Position numbers and translations under genes: made by a program. The notes beneath the pieces were generated by a model that made no database searches, was not told where the DNA came from, and saw only the letters and a list, made by a program, of their open reading frames with translations. Shown here in pieces: positions 23,819 through 36,525 of a stretch of DNA of 64,000 nt. This DNA is from Holothuria scabra (taxonomy: Eukaryota > Echinodermata > Holothuroidea > Aspidochirotida > Holothuriidae), in NCBI GenBank assembly GCA_037179385.1, contig CM074195.1, forward strand, positions 13,739,887-13,803,886. The letters run 5' to 3'. Each line of letters opens with the position of its first letter. The stretch's first letter is position 1.

Positions 23819-24445
23819 ACTACAAAATCGTAGTTTGGGACATGGCCCAACGGAATGGAAGGGTTGGGGCTACATTCCCCCATTGGCCAAAACCTTCTGA
23901 TCGGGCGGAATTCGGCCCCTCATGTCTGGTAGAGATTATTCCCTGATTTGAAATGTGGAGAAGGGCAAAAAGTGACCATCCCTGCACGAGAAAAAGATTC
24001 CCTACGCCGGCTATGGTTGGGGTGGGAGGATTATTGTATGTAATTCTGGTTTAATCTAGCTAGTGGTAGTGGTACACTTCATAGTCCAACTCATTATCAT
24101 TATATCAGCGGGAACCTAACAAAGCATTGTGTTTATGACATTGTTTTCCAAATAATGCTGAGAATTCCAGACCTCTTACTCCTTAAAGAGCCAAACTTCT
24201 CACCCCAAACTACAATTTTGGTACGGGGGTACCGAAACTCTCAATTGACTCAACTCTTTGATTGACAGCTAATTCGAACAATGCAAAGCTTAGCCTTCGT
24301 CCCTGGGCCCCATCAGGGCGTTGTTCCTGAACCCTAAGGCGGGACTTTGGACCCACTGCGTTAGATTGGGTCCAGAAAGGATTCCTTTTGTGAATTGGTC
24401 GGATTGGACGGTACCTCCACCACTCGCCACTGATCACTGATCATA

Positions 24446-24696
24446 TCACTGTAAACACAAATTAGTCAATCAGTGCCTGAATCGACTAATCACGTCAGTC
24501 AACAATATTGACTAACATTTGAACAAAGTTTGACTATCATTTGACCCAGCTGAATTAGTTTCTAACAAATATTAAGTCGTCCTGACTAAGTTTGGACTAA
24601 CATTCTTTAGTCCATTATTACGACATTAGTCAGATATGAGTGACTAACGTGGTTAGTCAATTCAAACACTACTCGACTAATTTGTGTTTACAGTGA
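24446..24696. mobile_element. MITE with 22-bp perfect TIRs and ATTAGTC motifs
   Basis: Starts TCACTGTAAACACAAATT (22 bp in all) and ends with the exact complement. The interior is made of repeated GACTAA/TTAGTC words in both orientations, so nearly the whole 251 bp can fold. No clear TSD. Confidence 0.75.
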
Positions 24697-24980
24697 ATTA
24701 AGTCAATACAGAAAAGGACAGTTATAGAATTTAGAATTTCTAGATTTTAGTTCCGTCATCCTAAGAAGCCTACAGCTGAGGAGTTCTAGAACAGTATAGT
24801 GATTTAGTGTTTGGGTTGAGGATTGATCTGCGCCCGCGCTACATAAACCTGTCGTATACAAATATTGTTCACATTTTTTAGGGGCTGAGGGGAATATTCA
24901 TTCGCAAAGGCATTTTCTGACCAAAATCTGAAAATAAAATATATAAAGAAAATCTTCAAGTAACCAATATATCCTTAATA

Positions 24981-25020
24981 ACCTTAACCCTAACTCTAAC
25001 TTTAACCCTAACCCTAACCC
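24981..25020. repeat. Short interstitial telomere-type tract (CCCTAA variants)
   Basis: About 40 bases of CCCTAA with variants (CTCTAA, CTTTAA), ending CCCTAACCCTAACCC. Confidence 0.75.
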
Positions 25021-25572
25021 GGCCGGCATGGACGTGCGAGACGGGGACAGGGAGCAGAGGGTGTTCATGTGAGGTGAGAGATAGTTTGCCATTCATCACG
25101 CAAGAAATGTTAGGGGTAAAATCAGTAGTTGACGGGAATTCGAGCTGTCACAGACAATTACATCAATTCAGCGCATCAGCATGTAAACGCAATTTTTGGC
25201 TATCTAAGGGGTCGCAATCATTTGAAAAAATTTCTCTACGCTCCGCACCGAAGTCAGCAGTTTATAATATCTGAAGCTTCCTACCTTTGTCGGACAGCTA
25301 TATTACTACCTAACTCATGAAATTCCTTACCTAACTTCAGGTGTGCTGGCTGTCAGACTTGGGTGCCTTACTAGGGACTGACTTTTAAAACAAAATATGA
25401 TGAAAAGATTCTTTTCTCAACCTGTTGACCTTGTGAGGGCAAAGTTTAGACTTTTTAAAAGTTTACTCCTCTAAGTAGCCAGTGATGGGGACTCAGTAAC
25501 CTCCACTGTCACATAACAAAACCTGCTCAATTTATCTTGCTGGAACGGAAGAAAATATCCTGTGCACTTTTA

Positions 25573-26253
25573 TTACATATATAAAAGCAGTATACTACGA
25601 CGCACACAAGCATCGACCGGTATTCTGACTGGACCTCGTTGTCGTCGGACTAAATCGTCAAGGACCTGTAACTTGAAAAATTTAGTTTCAGCAAGAAGTT
25701 GATCATACTCTTCGAAGTTTGATGGTAAACACAGCTTCCCATCTCTCATAAAATTAAGAATGTATCGAAACATTGCACCGTCCCTGTCAACGAGGTAATG
25801 CCCATTCTTCTTTGGCTTAGGACGAACACCGCCCTCACTAAACATTGCACCCAGCATGGAATCTTTATAAGATGTGAGAGTTAGCCGAGAAGTTGTATAG
25901 CAGACGCCACCAACATTGAGAGCGATAAAAGTATCACCAGATCTTGCAAAAATCTCTTCCTTCAGTGCAGGTAATTGGAAAAATTCAGCTTCAGCGAGAA
26001 GTTGATCATACTCTCTGAAGTTAGACGGTAAACACAGATTCCCAATTCTCATAAAATTAAGAATGTATCGAAACATTACACCGTCCCTGTCGATGAAGTA
26101 ATGTCCATCCTTGTCTGGTAGAGGGGGAACACCACCCTCACTAAACATAGCACCTAGCACGGAGTCTGGATACGAGGTTAGAGTACGCCGAGAAGTTGAG
26201 TAGCAGATGCCACCAACATTGAGTGTGATGCAACTTCCACTGTGGTCAGCCAT
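25573..26253 (-). CDS. Tandem double-BTB (KCTD/T1-type) protein, copy 1
   Basis: 226 residues from one uninterrupted frame. Two BTB/T1 domains of the KCTD and voltage-gated potassium-channel tetramerisation type lie head to tail: about residues 8-100 and 107-203. Each has LNVGG, a CYxTSRxTLTSY strand, LGAMFSEGG, a DRDGxMFRYILNFMR signature and an EYDQLLAExxFFxL helix. KCTD family proteins usually have one BTB domain and act as oligomeric adaptors for Cullin-3 ubiquitin ligases or receptor complexes. No channel transmembrane segments follow. The C-terminal 24 residues are basic and differ from the paralogues. Part of a three-gene array on this strand. The exact function and the closest named KCTD are not determined. 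Confidence 0.85.
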   Translation of the reverse strand: MADHSGSCITLNVGGICYSTSRRTLTSYPDSVLGAMFSEGGVPPLPDKDGHYFIDRDGVMFRYILNFMRIGNLCLPSNFREYDQLLAEAEFFQLPALKEEIFARSGDTFIALNVGGVCYTTSRLTLTSYKDSMLGAMFSEGGVRPKPKKNGHYLVDRDGAMFRYILNFMRDGKLCLPSNFEEYDQLLAETKFFKLQVLDDLVRRQRGPVRIPVDACVRRSILLLYM

Positions 26254-26590
26254 GACGTGACACTTCTAGCAAGTTAAAGTGTATCTGGACCTGTCTGTAC
26301 AATCGGCTGTTTAGTTTCAGATAACTGTATCATCTCAGAGAAATGTGACGAGTACGTATGATTTCCGTCAGAAATACGTTCGAAAGGATACTGACATGTA
26401 TTAAAACCAGCCGTGACGGTCGAGCTGTCTGATTGTCTAATTAAAATGGCATACTAACGGTTCTTTGACACTACTTGTTTCACCACGAACATGTCATTGT
26501 TTCCAAACATTTTGTATGAATGATCCAACCTTTGGACGAAGGTTAATATTAACAGTTTTTATGGAAGAAACGAGGAACTCTAAAAGATTC
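26254..26590 (-). promoter_or_regulatory. Conserved upstream region of double-BTB copy 1, duplicated at copy 3
   Basis: About 330 bases upstream of the ATG are clearly alignable with 39839-40230 upstream of copy 3. This includes a block next to the start (core on the + strand: GGACCTGTCTGTACAATCGG) and a distal block (core: TGATCCAACCTTTGGACGAA). The distal block is also recognisable upstream of copy 2 near 38005. Either the duplication unit included the promoter or these are conserved 5' UTR sequences. No TATA box was found. Confidence 0.45.
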
Positions 26591-27344
26591 TGATGCCTCT
26601 CACCAGAATACTCAACTGATTAATTATACAGATAAATAATGAACTTTGGAAAGTGCAGCTAGTATAACCTACAAAAGCCTACATGAGAGTTGGCATTACA
26701 GAAGAAAGCATACATAAATGGCATTACAAAGCTATTTAAAGTCCATACAACGCAACAGTACAATGCGAACTAGTAATTATGAAACGGTAAACTTGTTGCA
26801 ACCCTATTATAGACTACATGCATCCATATAACGTCACAATTCAAAAAGTATGTCTTCTCCTTTAAAGGATAGGACCAATAGGCATGAGCGTCCGCAGGCA
26901 TGGGCAAAGGGGGGCACTTGTCCTCCTGAAAAATCAAAAATTTGAAAAACGTATAAAAATCAAAGAAAAAACGAACAAAACGTGTTTTCCAAGTAACTAT
27001 GCGAAAAATAGGCTTTAGAAATGCCATTTCCAGCGATCTGGGAGGCCCTTTGGGGCCGAAATTTTCTTACGCTTCGTGTCAATTCATGGTGACTCGGAGG
27101 TTTTGCCCCCCCCCCAGAAATTTTGCCCCTCCCTGATTTTTTTCTGCGGACGCCCCTGCCAATAGGTTGGAAACTAGGTCGTAAAACTCCATCTAACTAA
27201 CTACGGTAACCTTTAAGTTTAAAGGGATATACAGTGCTTTTGCTGACGTCACAAGTCCCGCCCAAGCTTTTGACGGACAAAGAGTAGAAAGACCCATCTA
27301 GTGTAGCTAGCTGAGAAGCAGTTGACGACCCACAGTACAAGGGT

Positions 27345-27605
27345 TAAAGGTAAAGAGCAGTCCCCCCAAACTTATTTTGAAGAAAAAGCTAAATAACACA
27401 ATTTTCGTCTTATTTCTCTTCAAAGTATCTTTCATTACATGTTATGATTAAACTATTGCATATTCAAGGTAAAGCAAGCAGTTATTTCTAGTAAATTTCA
27501 CATTTGAAGAGAAAAAACATTGGCACGTGACTCCCAACAGCCAGTCATGAAGCTGGACAGTCTACTGCACTACTTCAATTTGGGATGACTGCTCCTGCCC
27601 TTTAA
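27345..27605. mobile_element. MITE (TTAAAGGTAAAGAGCAGTCC family)
   Basis: About 260 bp with inverted ends (TTAAAGG..AGAGCAGTC and GACTGCTCCTGCCCTTTAA). Copy of 28580-28842. Confidence 0.7.
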
Positions 27606-28570
27606 ACAGGGGCGCAAATCCCGGGGGGAGGGGTCAAGGGGGTCTTCGCCCCCTCAAGTGAAAAAGTGGAAGGGCCAAATCGCAATCCCCCCCCCCCCTT
27701 CAAAAAAAATTGAGTAGACCTAAAAATCCGGTCACCTTTTTCGTTTTTTTTCGTTCAAAACAGTGTTTCTGAAGCTTCGGATATGCTAGAACACAAGAGC
27801 TTCCGGGGGCTTCGCCTCCTGGACCCCCACAGGGGCTTTGCCCCTGGATCTCACCAGGGGTCCTTTGGGGCTTCGCGCTTCGCGAATAACAAAGCCAACA
27901 GTTCGAAAAATGTATAGATTTTTAGGATTCTTATAGGTTACGAGCAATTTGAATTGATTAACCGATTTATACGGTATGAAGTGTGGTAGTAAATTAAATA
28001 AATGTGGGTATAACCTGTATATTTGAATGTATCAACGTATGGCATATACTTACTTATTTAAACGCTACTATCAGTCTGTTGTCTGGAGCGCAGGAGATTT
28101 TTCACCGAAATTACGTATCAGCTCACCGGGAATGACATTTTTGATCCCCGACTGTTTGAGTTATGCCTAACACCACCTGCATTTAAATGTCGAAGGTCCA
28201 AATAAACTTATATTTTGGTTCAAACAAAGATTGGGATGCCTCCATATGTTCCGGGCTCGTAACGACGCTACTGCTTATACACATGTACAACTTTCCGTCT
28301 GCCCGTTTAAAATCTGACAATTCTGAACAATCTTACATTTCCTAGTTGATCCCAAATATTCTACCATTTCGGGCAAGGGCGCTGTGCAAGACTAGGAAGT
28401 GAGAATAGTTACACTAGAAATTGTTTTCCATGCATAAGCTGTCAGAGTGGCCTATCCACCGACTTTTTGTATTCCTTTTGAATTTCATCGAAATTTTACC
28501 ATGCATGTGATTTTTCGAACAAAATGTTTGAAAAAAATGCTTAGAAGTTTCTTGTCTAATTAAAAACGTA
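27606..28570. repeat. GC-rich transposon remnant and unassigned sequence
   Basis: 27606-27890 has alternating poly-G/poly-C and CTTCGCCTCCTGGACCCCC words typical of decayed TIR elements. The rest is unassigned, with no gene. Confidence 0.4.
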
Positions 28571-28579
28571 CCGGATTCG

Positions 28580-28842
28580 TTGAAGGTCAAGAGCAGTCGC
28601 CTCAAACTTATTTTGAAGCAACGGTTAAATTTCACCATTTTCTTATTATTTCTTTTCAAAGTACCTTTAATAACATTTCAGGACTTCAATATTGTATATT
28701 CAAAGTAAACCAAGCAGTAACTCCTAGGAAATTTCACATTTGAGGAGAAAACATACTGTCTTATATGACTCCCACTAGCCAATCATGAAACATGATAGTG
28801 TGTACACTGCTTCAAGCTGTGGTGACTGATCTTGCCCTTTAA
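28580..28842. mobile_element. MITE, second local copy
   Basis: Begins TGAAGGTCAAGAGCAGTCGC and ends GACTGATCTTGCCCTTTAA. About 75% identical by eye to 27345-27605, and in the same orientation. Confidence 0.7.
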
Positions 28843-29546
28843 GATAGAAACCATTGCCCAAATTTATCCAGGCCCTGGGGGAAATGCAGGTTTTGTCGAA
28901 GGCTGTGGCCTATATGGTTTAGACTTTGATATCATAATATCGTCATTTGGGATAAAAATATGTTCTTTGAAACTGATAATATTTCGTAGAAGTTTTCAAA
29001 CAATACAAGAGGATATACAAATCAGAAGGCAAATCTATATCAGAAATAAGGAAAGATAACTTTGGAATTTTATGGAGACGCACCAGGTGGGCCCCCTCTA
29101 AATCAGCCCCTGGAAAATGCACGCCAGATCGCCAAGAATGGCAATGCTCAGACCTTGCAAGTTGCACCTAAACAGTTTTAATTTGAAATCTCATATTTCA
29201 GAAAATAAAGTTTTGTCACAATTAAAATGAAGCTTAAACTTCGTTATTTTAGTTGTACATATATATATGATATATTCAGGGATGTCAATTTGTTTTCGTA
29301 AAACTTACAGACTTTACATTTGTATTCCCCAAATTTATAGGGTCCGGGGGTCAATTATGGGGCAGTTCACCTACATGTAGAAATCCTATAGTCCTAAATA
29401 TTTATTAAATGATATCACGTGTTCAGTCTAGAGATCCTGATAAATGTGATTGTAATTAACATGTTGCGCATCGGGGATCCAAGGGGCGGATCCAGTAGAT
29501 TTTTCCAGAGGGAGTCTAAAGTGTGACCACCGGCGTGGTGGAGAGG

Positions 29547-31140
29547 CAGTGACGTAGCCAGGATTATTGAACAGGGGGTGCCAAACATACCGAAAGACTA
29601 TCTAAGCGGAGCGCCACCATCAGTTGGCGCGGAGCGTACAGAAAATTTTGAAATATCGCGACCCCTCAGACAGCCGGAAATGGTATTTCCCAGGCTTGTA
29701 AGTAGGGTTTAAGCAGTCGTTAATTTGGACTACCTTTTTCAATAAAATGTTCACTTCAATAAAGAAAAAATGAATTAATTGCAGAAAGATCAGAAAGCTA
29801 CAGAGGCGTCAAAAGGTTCTTGGTGTGGGGATGGGACAAAGTCGACAAATCGTCTCCATTCTTAACCGCCGTATTAGTGGCTGGGGAATAAGGTGAAGAG
29901 GGTTTGTATGAGGGTAAATTTGATAAACTTCGGCCGATTAGTGGGGATGATGATCAACTGCTGATAAAGATTTATCAAAGGGAAAATTTTCTACACGCAC
30001 AGCTGGATCAAACTGAGAAACATGAAAAAAATCTCAATCATGACTGTAACCCGAGAAAAAGTATAAACATAGTTACAATCGATGTTAACCAACAAAATGT
30101 ACACTGTCCACTATAAGTCTCAGCTGGATAAGTATGGGCTGATTTTAAAATCCAAAGTCGAGACTTCTATGAGTTTATTCACAAAAAAGTTTCAGAACCT
30201 CGTCAGTATCCATGGTGCTTACCACCTCCCGTTCAACAGAAAGAAGCATGAGGAATATGAACCGTGTTTGTGCCATAGTGGAGCGGAGCTTAGATTTAAT
30301 AATCCCCATATTTGAAAAATGCTGTTTCTGCTAAAGCTGAAGTAACTGGCATTGAGGTTAACCCTGTCAATACTTTAGAGAGACATTTGTACATACTGTC
30401 ACGTCCTAATGTTTGCAAGTGTTTCAACAGCCCTAGGCCTGGTAAGGATATTTTTGCTTGCCATGTGCCTTCATCTATTCCATACAGCTCAAATTACATT
30501 TGTAGGGGGCTGGAGCTTACTATCTAAACGTAGCGCCAACATCGGTTGGCGCGGAGCGTACAAAGAAAATTTTGGACTTTAACTGCTCCCAGACAGCTGG
30601 AAATGGCATTTGTCTGGTTTAATTGTCTTTCATTCTGGTGAGAAAAAGTTTTGGTTTTTCTCAGATTCAAACACGCTTTTGAGATACTGATCAGCCTCAG
30701 TTCATCACTCCACTGGACTATGGATCCTAGGATTGCAAATTCGAAATCCTGCTCTAAGTTGCTAGCAGCTGTTCCAGTGCATTAGTGAGTAAGGTGTTTT
30801 CATAGGCGAAGGGGAGCATTTCAGTTTGGGGCCGAAGATTTTTTGCCCGAAAAATGTAATTCTGCCTGAAAGACAGTCTAAGCGGAGCGCCACCACTGGT
30901 TGGTGCGGAGCGTCTTGAAAATTCGTACCTCTCAGGAAGTCGAAAATGACATTTCCCAGGATTTTAAAGGAGATCCAAGCAGTCGTTATTTTAAGTTTTC
31001 AATTTCAGATAAACGTTCACTCCCAACTAATATTTAGCAAGAAAGACTAAGCTGAGCGCCACCGCTGGTTGGCGTGAAGCGTGCAGAAAATTTTGAAATA
31101 TGGGACCCTTCAGACAGTCGAAAATGGCATTTCCCAGGCT
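29547..31140. repeat. Cluster of four GCGGAGCG hairpin repeats with hAT-like left end
   Basis: Starts with CAGTGACGTAGCCAGGAT at about 29549. Four copies of the CTAAGCGGAGCGCCACC(A)..GTTGGCGCGGAGCGT unit lie near 29604, 30524, 30880 and 31049, each followed by AAAATTTTG and TCCCAG-type words. No matching right terminus or transposase found. Short frames (29904-30527) have no recognisable domain. Confidence 0.55.
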
Positions 31141-31599
31141 TTAGGAGGGATCAAAGCAGTCGCTTTTTGAGTTTCCGTTTGCAAAAAATCTTCGCTTGAA
31201 ACTTAAATTCTGCTGAACTCAAGATGTCGTTCTGGATGTCTGGTGAGGCATATCTTGTATTTCTTGCAGAATGCTCGAGATGTTTCTTTATGGTGTCATC
31301 ATTTCTCCCCAAAGTTTCAAGGATCTCCAGGAAAAGACCCTTGGTCAATGACTCACCTCTTTCATCATGTTCCCTCAACATATACTCAGTATATATTGCC
31401 CTTGATCATTACTAGTTGGTGGTGGATTTCATTATTTTCAGTTTTTCATTACGTATTTAGTGACTGCTGAAAGGCAACAAACTGTATGTAATCACTGTCT
31501 AGAAAAGAAGAAAGTATTATTTTCTTCAGCGGCAACTTTAGCAAATGTTGAATGACTGTGGTTTTTCACAAATTTTACACTCCCGGTCATTGATACATG

Positions 31600-31645
31600 C
31601 ATACATACATACATACATACATACATACATACATACATACATACA
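31600..31645. repeat. (CATA)n microsatellite, tail of the retrotransposon
   Basis: About 11 CATA units directly at the element's 3' end. Confidence 0.9.
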
Positions 31646-32756
31646 AACTTTTAGAAAGAGCAAATTCCATATGATCAATGCGCTAAGACACCAAGAAAAA
31701 TAATACCAGCAAAACACAATCAACTAAATAAGTAAGTCTTAAGCTGTTTTTGAACAGCGCAACAGATTTGGAATTCCGTATGTGAGGAGGAAGAGAGTTC
31801 CATAACATAGGACCTGCAATGGAAAAGGCCCCCTCACCTACTCGCTTCTTGGAAGGAGGTATGAGGAGTAGGGCCCCGTCCATTGCAGACCTAGTAACAG
31901 GACCAGATAAAGGTGTGGTTTTCCTTTGGAGCATATTAGAGAGATAGGCAGGAGCCAAATCATTCAAACATTTGTAAACATATAAACAAACTTTAAATTG
32001 GATTCTTTCGCGAATAGGTAACCAGTGAAGGGCACGTAGATGAGGTCTGGGGCTATCTGATCTACCTGCCGAGAAAATAAACTTAGCACTATGATTTTGC
32101 AAGGATTGGAGGCGATTAAGGTCCTTTGATGAAGCACCATATAAAAGGGCATTGCCGTAATCAAAACGTGATTGGAGGAAAGCACGGACAGCAGAATGAC
32201 GAGCATCTTCATTAAGGTACCGACCAATACGAAAGAAATTCCTAAGATGATAATTACAAGATGAGACTAGACAGTTAACCTGTCATTTTAAAGTTTGAAT
32301 CAAACATAATTCCTAAATTACGAATTTCACTAGAGGGGATAATATGACTTGGTCCGACTTCTAAATGTAGTGAAGGAAGTTTTTGGAGACTTTGTTTTGT
32401 ACCAGCTATAAAAAACTCAGCATTATTTAATTTAAGCTTATTTGAATTCATCCACAACATAATGTCCGAAATACAGTCTTGCAATTTATGCAAGGCCAAT
32501 TCTGCCTCACTAGATATGTTAGGATTGAATGATACATACAGCTGAGTGTCATCAGCATAAGAGTGAAAATTCACATTATGGTATTGCATTATGCTACCCA
32601 TTGGTTGAGTATACATTACATACAAAAGAGGTCCCAAAACTGAACCCTGGGGTACCCCACACAACAACCTACTTTGATCAGAAGAGACACCGTTGATGTT
32701 CACATAACACGTTCTACTTTTCAAATAGCTTTCAAACCACCGAAGTACAACAACAA
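31600..32756 (-). mobile_element. 5'-truncated CR1/L2-like non-LTR retrotransposon
   Basis: The reverse transcriptase C-terminal half is readable: GVPQGSVLGPLLY, YADDTQLY (catalytic Asp pair) and NLGIMFDS, then after one frameshift near 32275 LHWLPIRERIQFKV, the NDLAPAYLS region and WNSLPPHIRNS. Ends in a (TATG)n tail on this strand (31600-31645). The N-terminal part and endonuclease are missing, and it is not active. Confidence 0.85.
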
Positions 32757-33159
32757 CATTGATCAGTAAAACAGCCCTACTTTACTACTTCTAGTGGAAC
32801 TTTTCCCTATTTTTCTACATATTTTTCCTGAAATTAAGAAATTTCATTCGATTCTTTTAATATCATATTTCCTTTACTAGATTACTACTCCACTGCTTAA
32901 CGGTAATTGTATTTTGAACATTGAATGTAGCCTAACCAATTATCCCAGCTAGCCAGGAATATTTGATCGGTCTCAAGCCAGCGGACCTTCGATCTCTCCG
33001 TCGGTCAAATGGCCGCCGACAGACCGCCTGCTTACAGGGTATGATGCATCAATATACTGTGGGCCTACGTGACATTTGGTTGATTAGTTTCGGCGAGCGA
33101 TCGATCAACTATCGATTTTGGGTGATTGTAGTGCTATAGGCTATTACAGTGTCGATACT

Positions 33160-33690
33160 TACGTCACTGGTTGGCATAGAGCATGCGCAAGAACACATGG
33201 GTGTATATGTTTGGTGTTGTGCGTGTTAACGCTTGCGCGGTTCCACGCAGAGAGTACACAAATTGGAACCTACCGTCCATTGTGACGACAGTGTAAGCGC
33301 GCCCACTGAGATATATACACGAATCCGGACAGCAAGTGATGGTCTGATTTCAGTGGGCCATAACTAGGGTCCATCACCTTTAAATCTTTCGATTTCCTTG
33401 CTTAACTCTATCATGGATGGTTTTACACTAATTTTTATCTTAAATTCTCCAAGTTTACTGAATATGAGGGTTTGAAATTCATGTTAACAATAAATAAAGA
33501 CTATTTTAGGCTGATGGACCCCACTAATGGCGGCCTACAGTCACTAAAAACAAGCGCTAATCGGATTTGTCTATAGCATATAAAGCTCAGTGAGCGCGCC
33601 TTACCAACTCTTTTGACGCCCAGCCGTGATTCCATTTGTTTGTAAACACTTACTGAGTCTATTGAAGTAGTGTTGGCGTTCAGCGTGCGT
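33160..33690. repeat. Dispersed repeat related to the ARSB intron 3 repeat
   Basis: Segments around 33170-33300 and 33598-33665 align with 55210-55440 (GGCATAGAGCATGCGCAAG, CCATTGTGACGACAGTGTAA, ACGCCCAGCCGTGA, TTTGTAAACACTTACTGAGT). This copy keeps CpGs that are TpG/CpA in the other. Confidence 0.6.
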
Positions 33691-33699
33691 GCACCGTTG

Positions 33700-35900
33700 A
33701 ACATCAACAAAAATGCAGAACGAACCCTGGAATATGTTTACTAATTGTACAGTATGGCCCTTGAAGTGCATAGGGCCAGCCTAGGCCAAGGCGACGAACG
33801 TACCTTTTACTCTCGTAATTTATTTATTTTTCATTCATTTTTTGCGGGCATGAACGCGGGGAGGGGGGGCATGGCCCCCTTGTGTCACCCTGTCTACGCC
33901 AGTGGGGCGAGGTACGAGGGTCAGTCACCCTCCTCTCCTCTTAAAAAGTTAAGCATTTTTAAAGGGCAAAATTTAACCTTGAAATGAGAAACCGTTGTTT
34001 ACCTTAGTATTGGGGGACTAAACGAGACTACCGATCCCATAATTTTCAATGGGAGATTAAACTGCAATAGTCCTAAAGGGCATATTGGGCTGATTAACTG
34101 TTCCACCCGACTGCGTCGGCCACTGGGCAACTGATTTAAGTGGCAAGTATAATGCCAAGTGGAAAGAAGCCAGAGTACCCGAAGAAAATCGATGAGGAAT
34201 GAACCCATGCATTCAAAAGAAAATCAACTTGTTGTACAGCAGCTGGAATAGACCACCCTGCCATTCGATGACCCAAGACCCTGTGGGTCTTGATTGTCAA
34301 GACTTAGAGGTGGCATTTTTTCCACATAGAGTACTGGTGCTATTGTTCAGTTAGAAAACCTAGAGCAGCTGTGCAGCTTTGATACGTATACACGGAAAAT
34401 TGATTTAAACTTAAAAAGTAAGATTTTTAGGCACTTTTGAAGAGGCGTGCACGCTCTCTACTTCGTTTGGTTGGTTGAATCATAGTTATTATATACTTCC
34501 TTGGTTTGGAAACTTTACGTAAACCATAAACACCGAAGAAGCCGCGTAGCTATGTTGAGACATTCATAAAAGTGCATCACGTGACGTTAATGGTGCATAG
34601 CGATCGATGAATATGGATTCATTAAGTGATGTACTGTTTCTGATTGGGAAGTTAAATTAAAGTTGACCCAAGGGCTAAAAGATAACTGCAAACGGCCTCC
34701 TAATCAGTAAGTTTTTAAGATTTTTGAATAAATGAAGAAATCCTATGTTCTCGGGTTTCATTTTCTCTTTTTAAGCGCAAAATACTGGTTCCGAGGCCTG
34801 GCGTTTGGAGACCTTCGCTGAGGACATTCAGTAGGCCCTACAGGCTTATTATACCGCAGTCAGTGTGCGGTAAGGGTGAAGTAGACCTACTTCATTACGC
34901 TAGGTGGGCTTCCTAAAATTTTGTACGACCATAGTTACTGATAAATATTGTATAATATACTCGTCTGATGAACCGTTACACTCGTTTGATAAAATGGTTT
35001 AATCCAACTAGTCTAACGTTATACAGTGCGACTGCTACGTGCTTCGCAATTTCGCGGAATTGTTGAGTATGCTTACCAAGTTACTGTTGCTAGCCCAGCC
35101 TTCGATTGTCCCGCTATTTTAGTTTGGGTACAGTTATTCTAACTTTAAGGCCGTTCTAATTTAAGACAGAAATCTTAATCAAACCTTTCGCAATAAAATA
35201 CGTCCTAATTGAAGTCATTACAGTTTGATAATTGTTCGAAAGAGACTCTCGAAGAAATCAGTTTACCCTGTCTTTATATATAGAGTACGTATGGAGAGTT
35301 CGACAACAAGGCTCTCGTGTACTATCAACGTCACGTGACTGACGAAAACCGGAATCTCAACATAAGCAGTCAGTTCGCGGAGTTTCCAAACAGGGAAAGG
35401 TATAATAACTATGGTTGAATGAAAAGACATTGCTAACTTGAAGGGATAACCTCCTCGTGGCGCAAATGTTTAAAATTGGACTTTCAAAATTTTGGTGTCC
35501 AGAGCGGGGGGAGGGGGTCGGGACCCCTTTGACCTCCTGGATCCGCGTCTGGATCCATGGGCCTGGTGAGAGGTTTTAGGGAAGGAGCCGTCCCCCAAAC
35601 CTCCTTTTAAGGAAATATTTTTTACTATATGCTCTCAGAAGTATGCAATTGTGAAATTATAACTTGCTTCTAAGAACTTCGTTTTCTAAGATGTAACACT
35701 CGATAAAAATATCTATGAAGTAAAAGGCATGGTTCGCCAAGAGATTTTAAGTCTAGTGGTTTGCAGCCGTTGTGTAACTTAATATTCCTTTACAACTTGC
35801 CTTAGATACAAAATGGTGCTAAAATCAAAATCCTCGTATAATGATTTCGTTTTACAAAATACAGGAAGACATATAAAGGATTTTCAAGTAATAGATAACG
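33700..35900. other. Intergenic with poly-G transposon remnants
   Basis: Remnants of GGGG-type transposon ends near 33855-33905 and 35500-35560. No gene recognised. Confidence 0.4.
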
Positions 35901-35947
35901 GAGAACTGCGCAGGTGCACATTCTAAATCCTGAAACTGTACTTCAGT

Positions 35948-36267
35948 CTCCTGACACCAACGGTAAAAAGGTGTTCAATATAGTATGGTCCGAGTCTGGA
36001 GCCAACTAGCTTTCACTCCAGACACCGATGGCAGAAAAGTGTTCAATAGTATGGTCCCTGTCTGGAACTAACCTTTAATCTCCCGACGCCGGTGGTAGAA
36101 AAGTGTTCATCAGTATGGTCCGGGTCTGGGACTAACCTTTATCTCCAGACATCGATGGAAAAAGTGTTCAGTAGTATGGTACAGGTCTGGAACTAACCTT
36201 TAACCTCCCGACACCGATGGTAGAAAAGTGTTCAATAGTATGGTCCAGGTCTGGAACTAACCTTTAA
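35948..36267. repeat. Tandem repeat, five copies of about 62-68 bp
   Basis: Unit contains CTCCCGACACCGATGG, AAAAGTGTTCAATAGTATGG and GTCTGGAACTAACCTTTAA. It ends exactly where the next MITE begins. Confidence 0.8.
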
Positions 36268-36525
36268 AGGCCCAGTTCTCTCACCCCAAACAGTACCAAT
36301 TCTCCTAATCTTCTTACTTAAGCCCCTCCCACAGTGGTCTGAAATTCATCCTTAACCAGTCACAATATCAGTTTATTGCTTCAAGGTGAGTACAGAAAAG
36401 TCTTATGTGTATAATCAAAACACTCTCCGTACAGTTCATGCTGTGTATTATAAGCTTTGGTAATCTGCACTGTTTGAGTTAACAGTCAATCAAAAAGCTG
36501 GGCCAACGGAGAGTTTCTGTTGTCT
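36266..36525. mobile_element. MITE copy of the 61274-61574 family
   Basis: TTTAAAGGCCCAGTTCTCTC start, with an interior more than 85% identical by eye to the 61-kb copy. The right end is not intact. Confidence 0.7.

Noticed and set aside
29904..30527. Chain of short frames resembling a decayed gene
   Set aside because: It lies among hairpin-type transposon repeats. I could not identify a protein family and would not call it a pseudogene.
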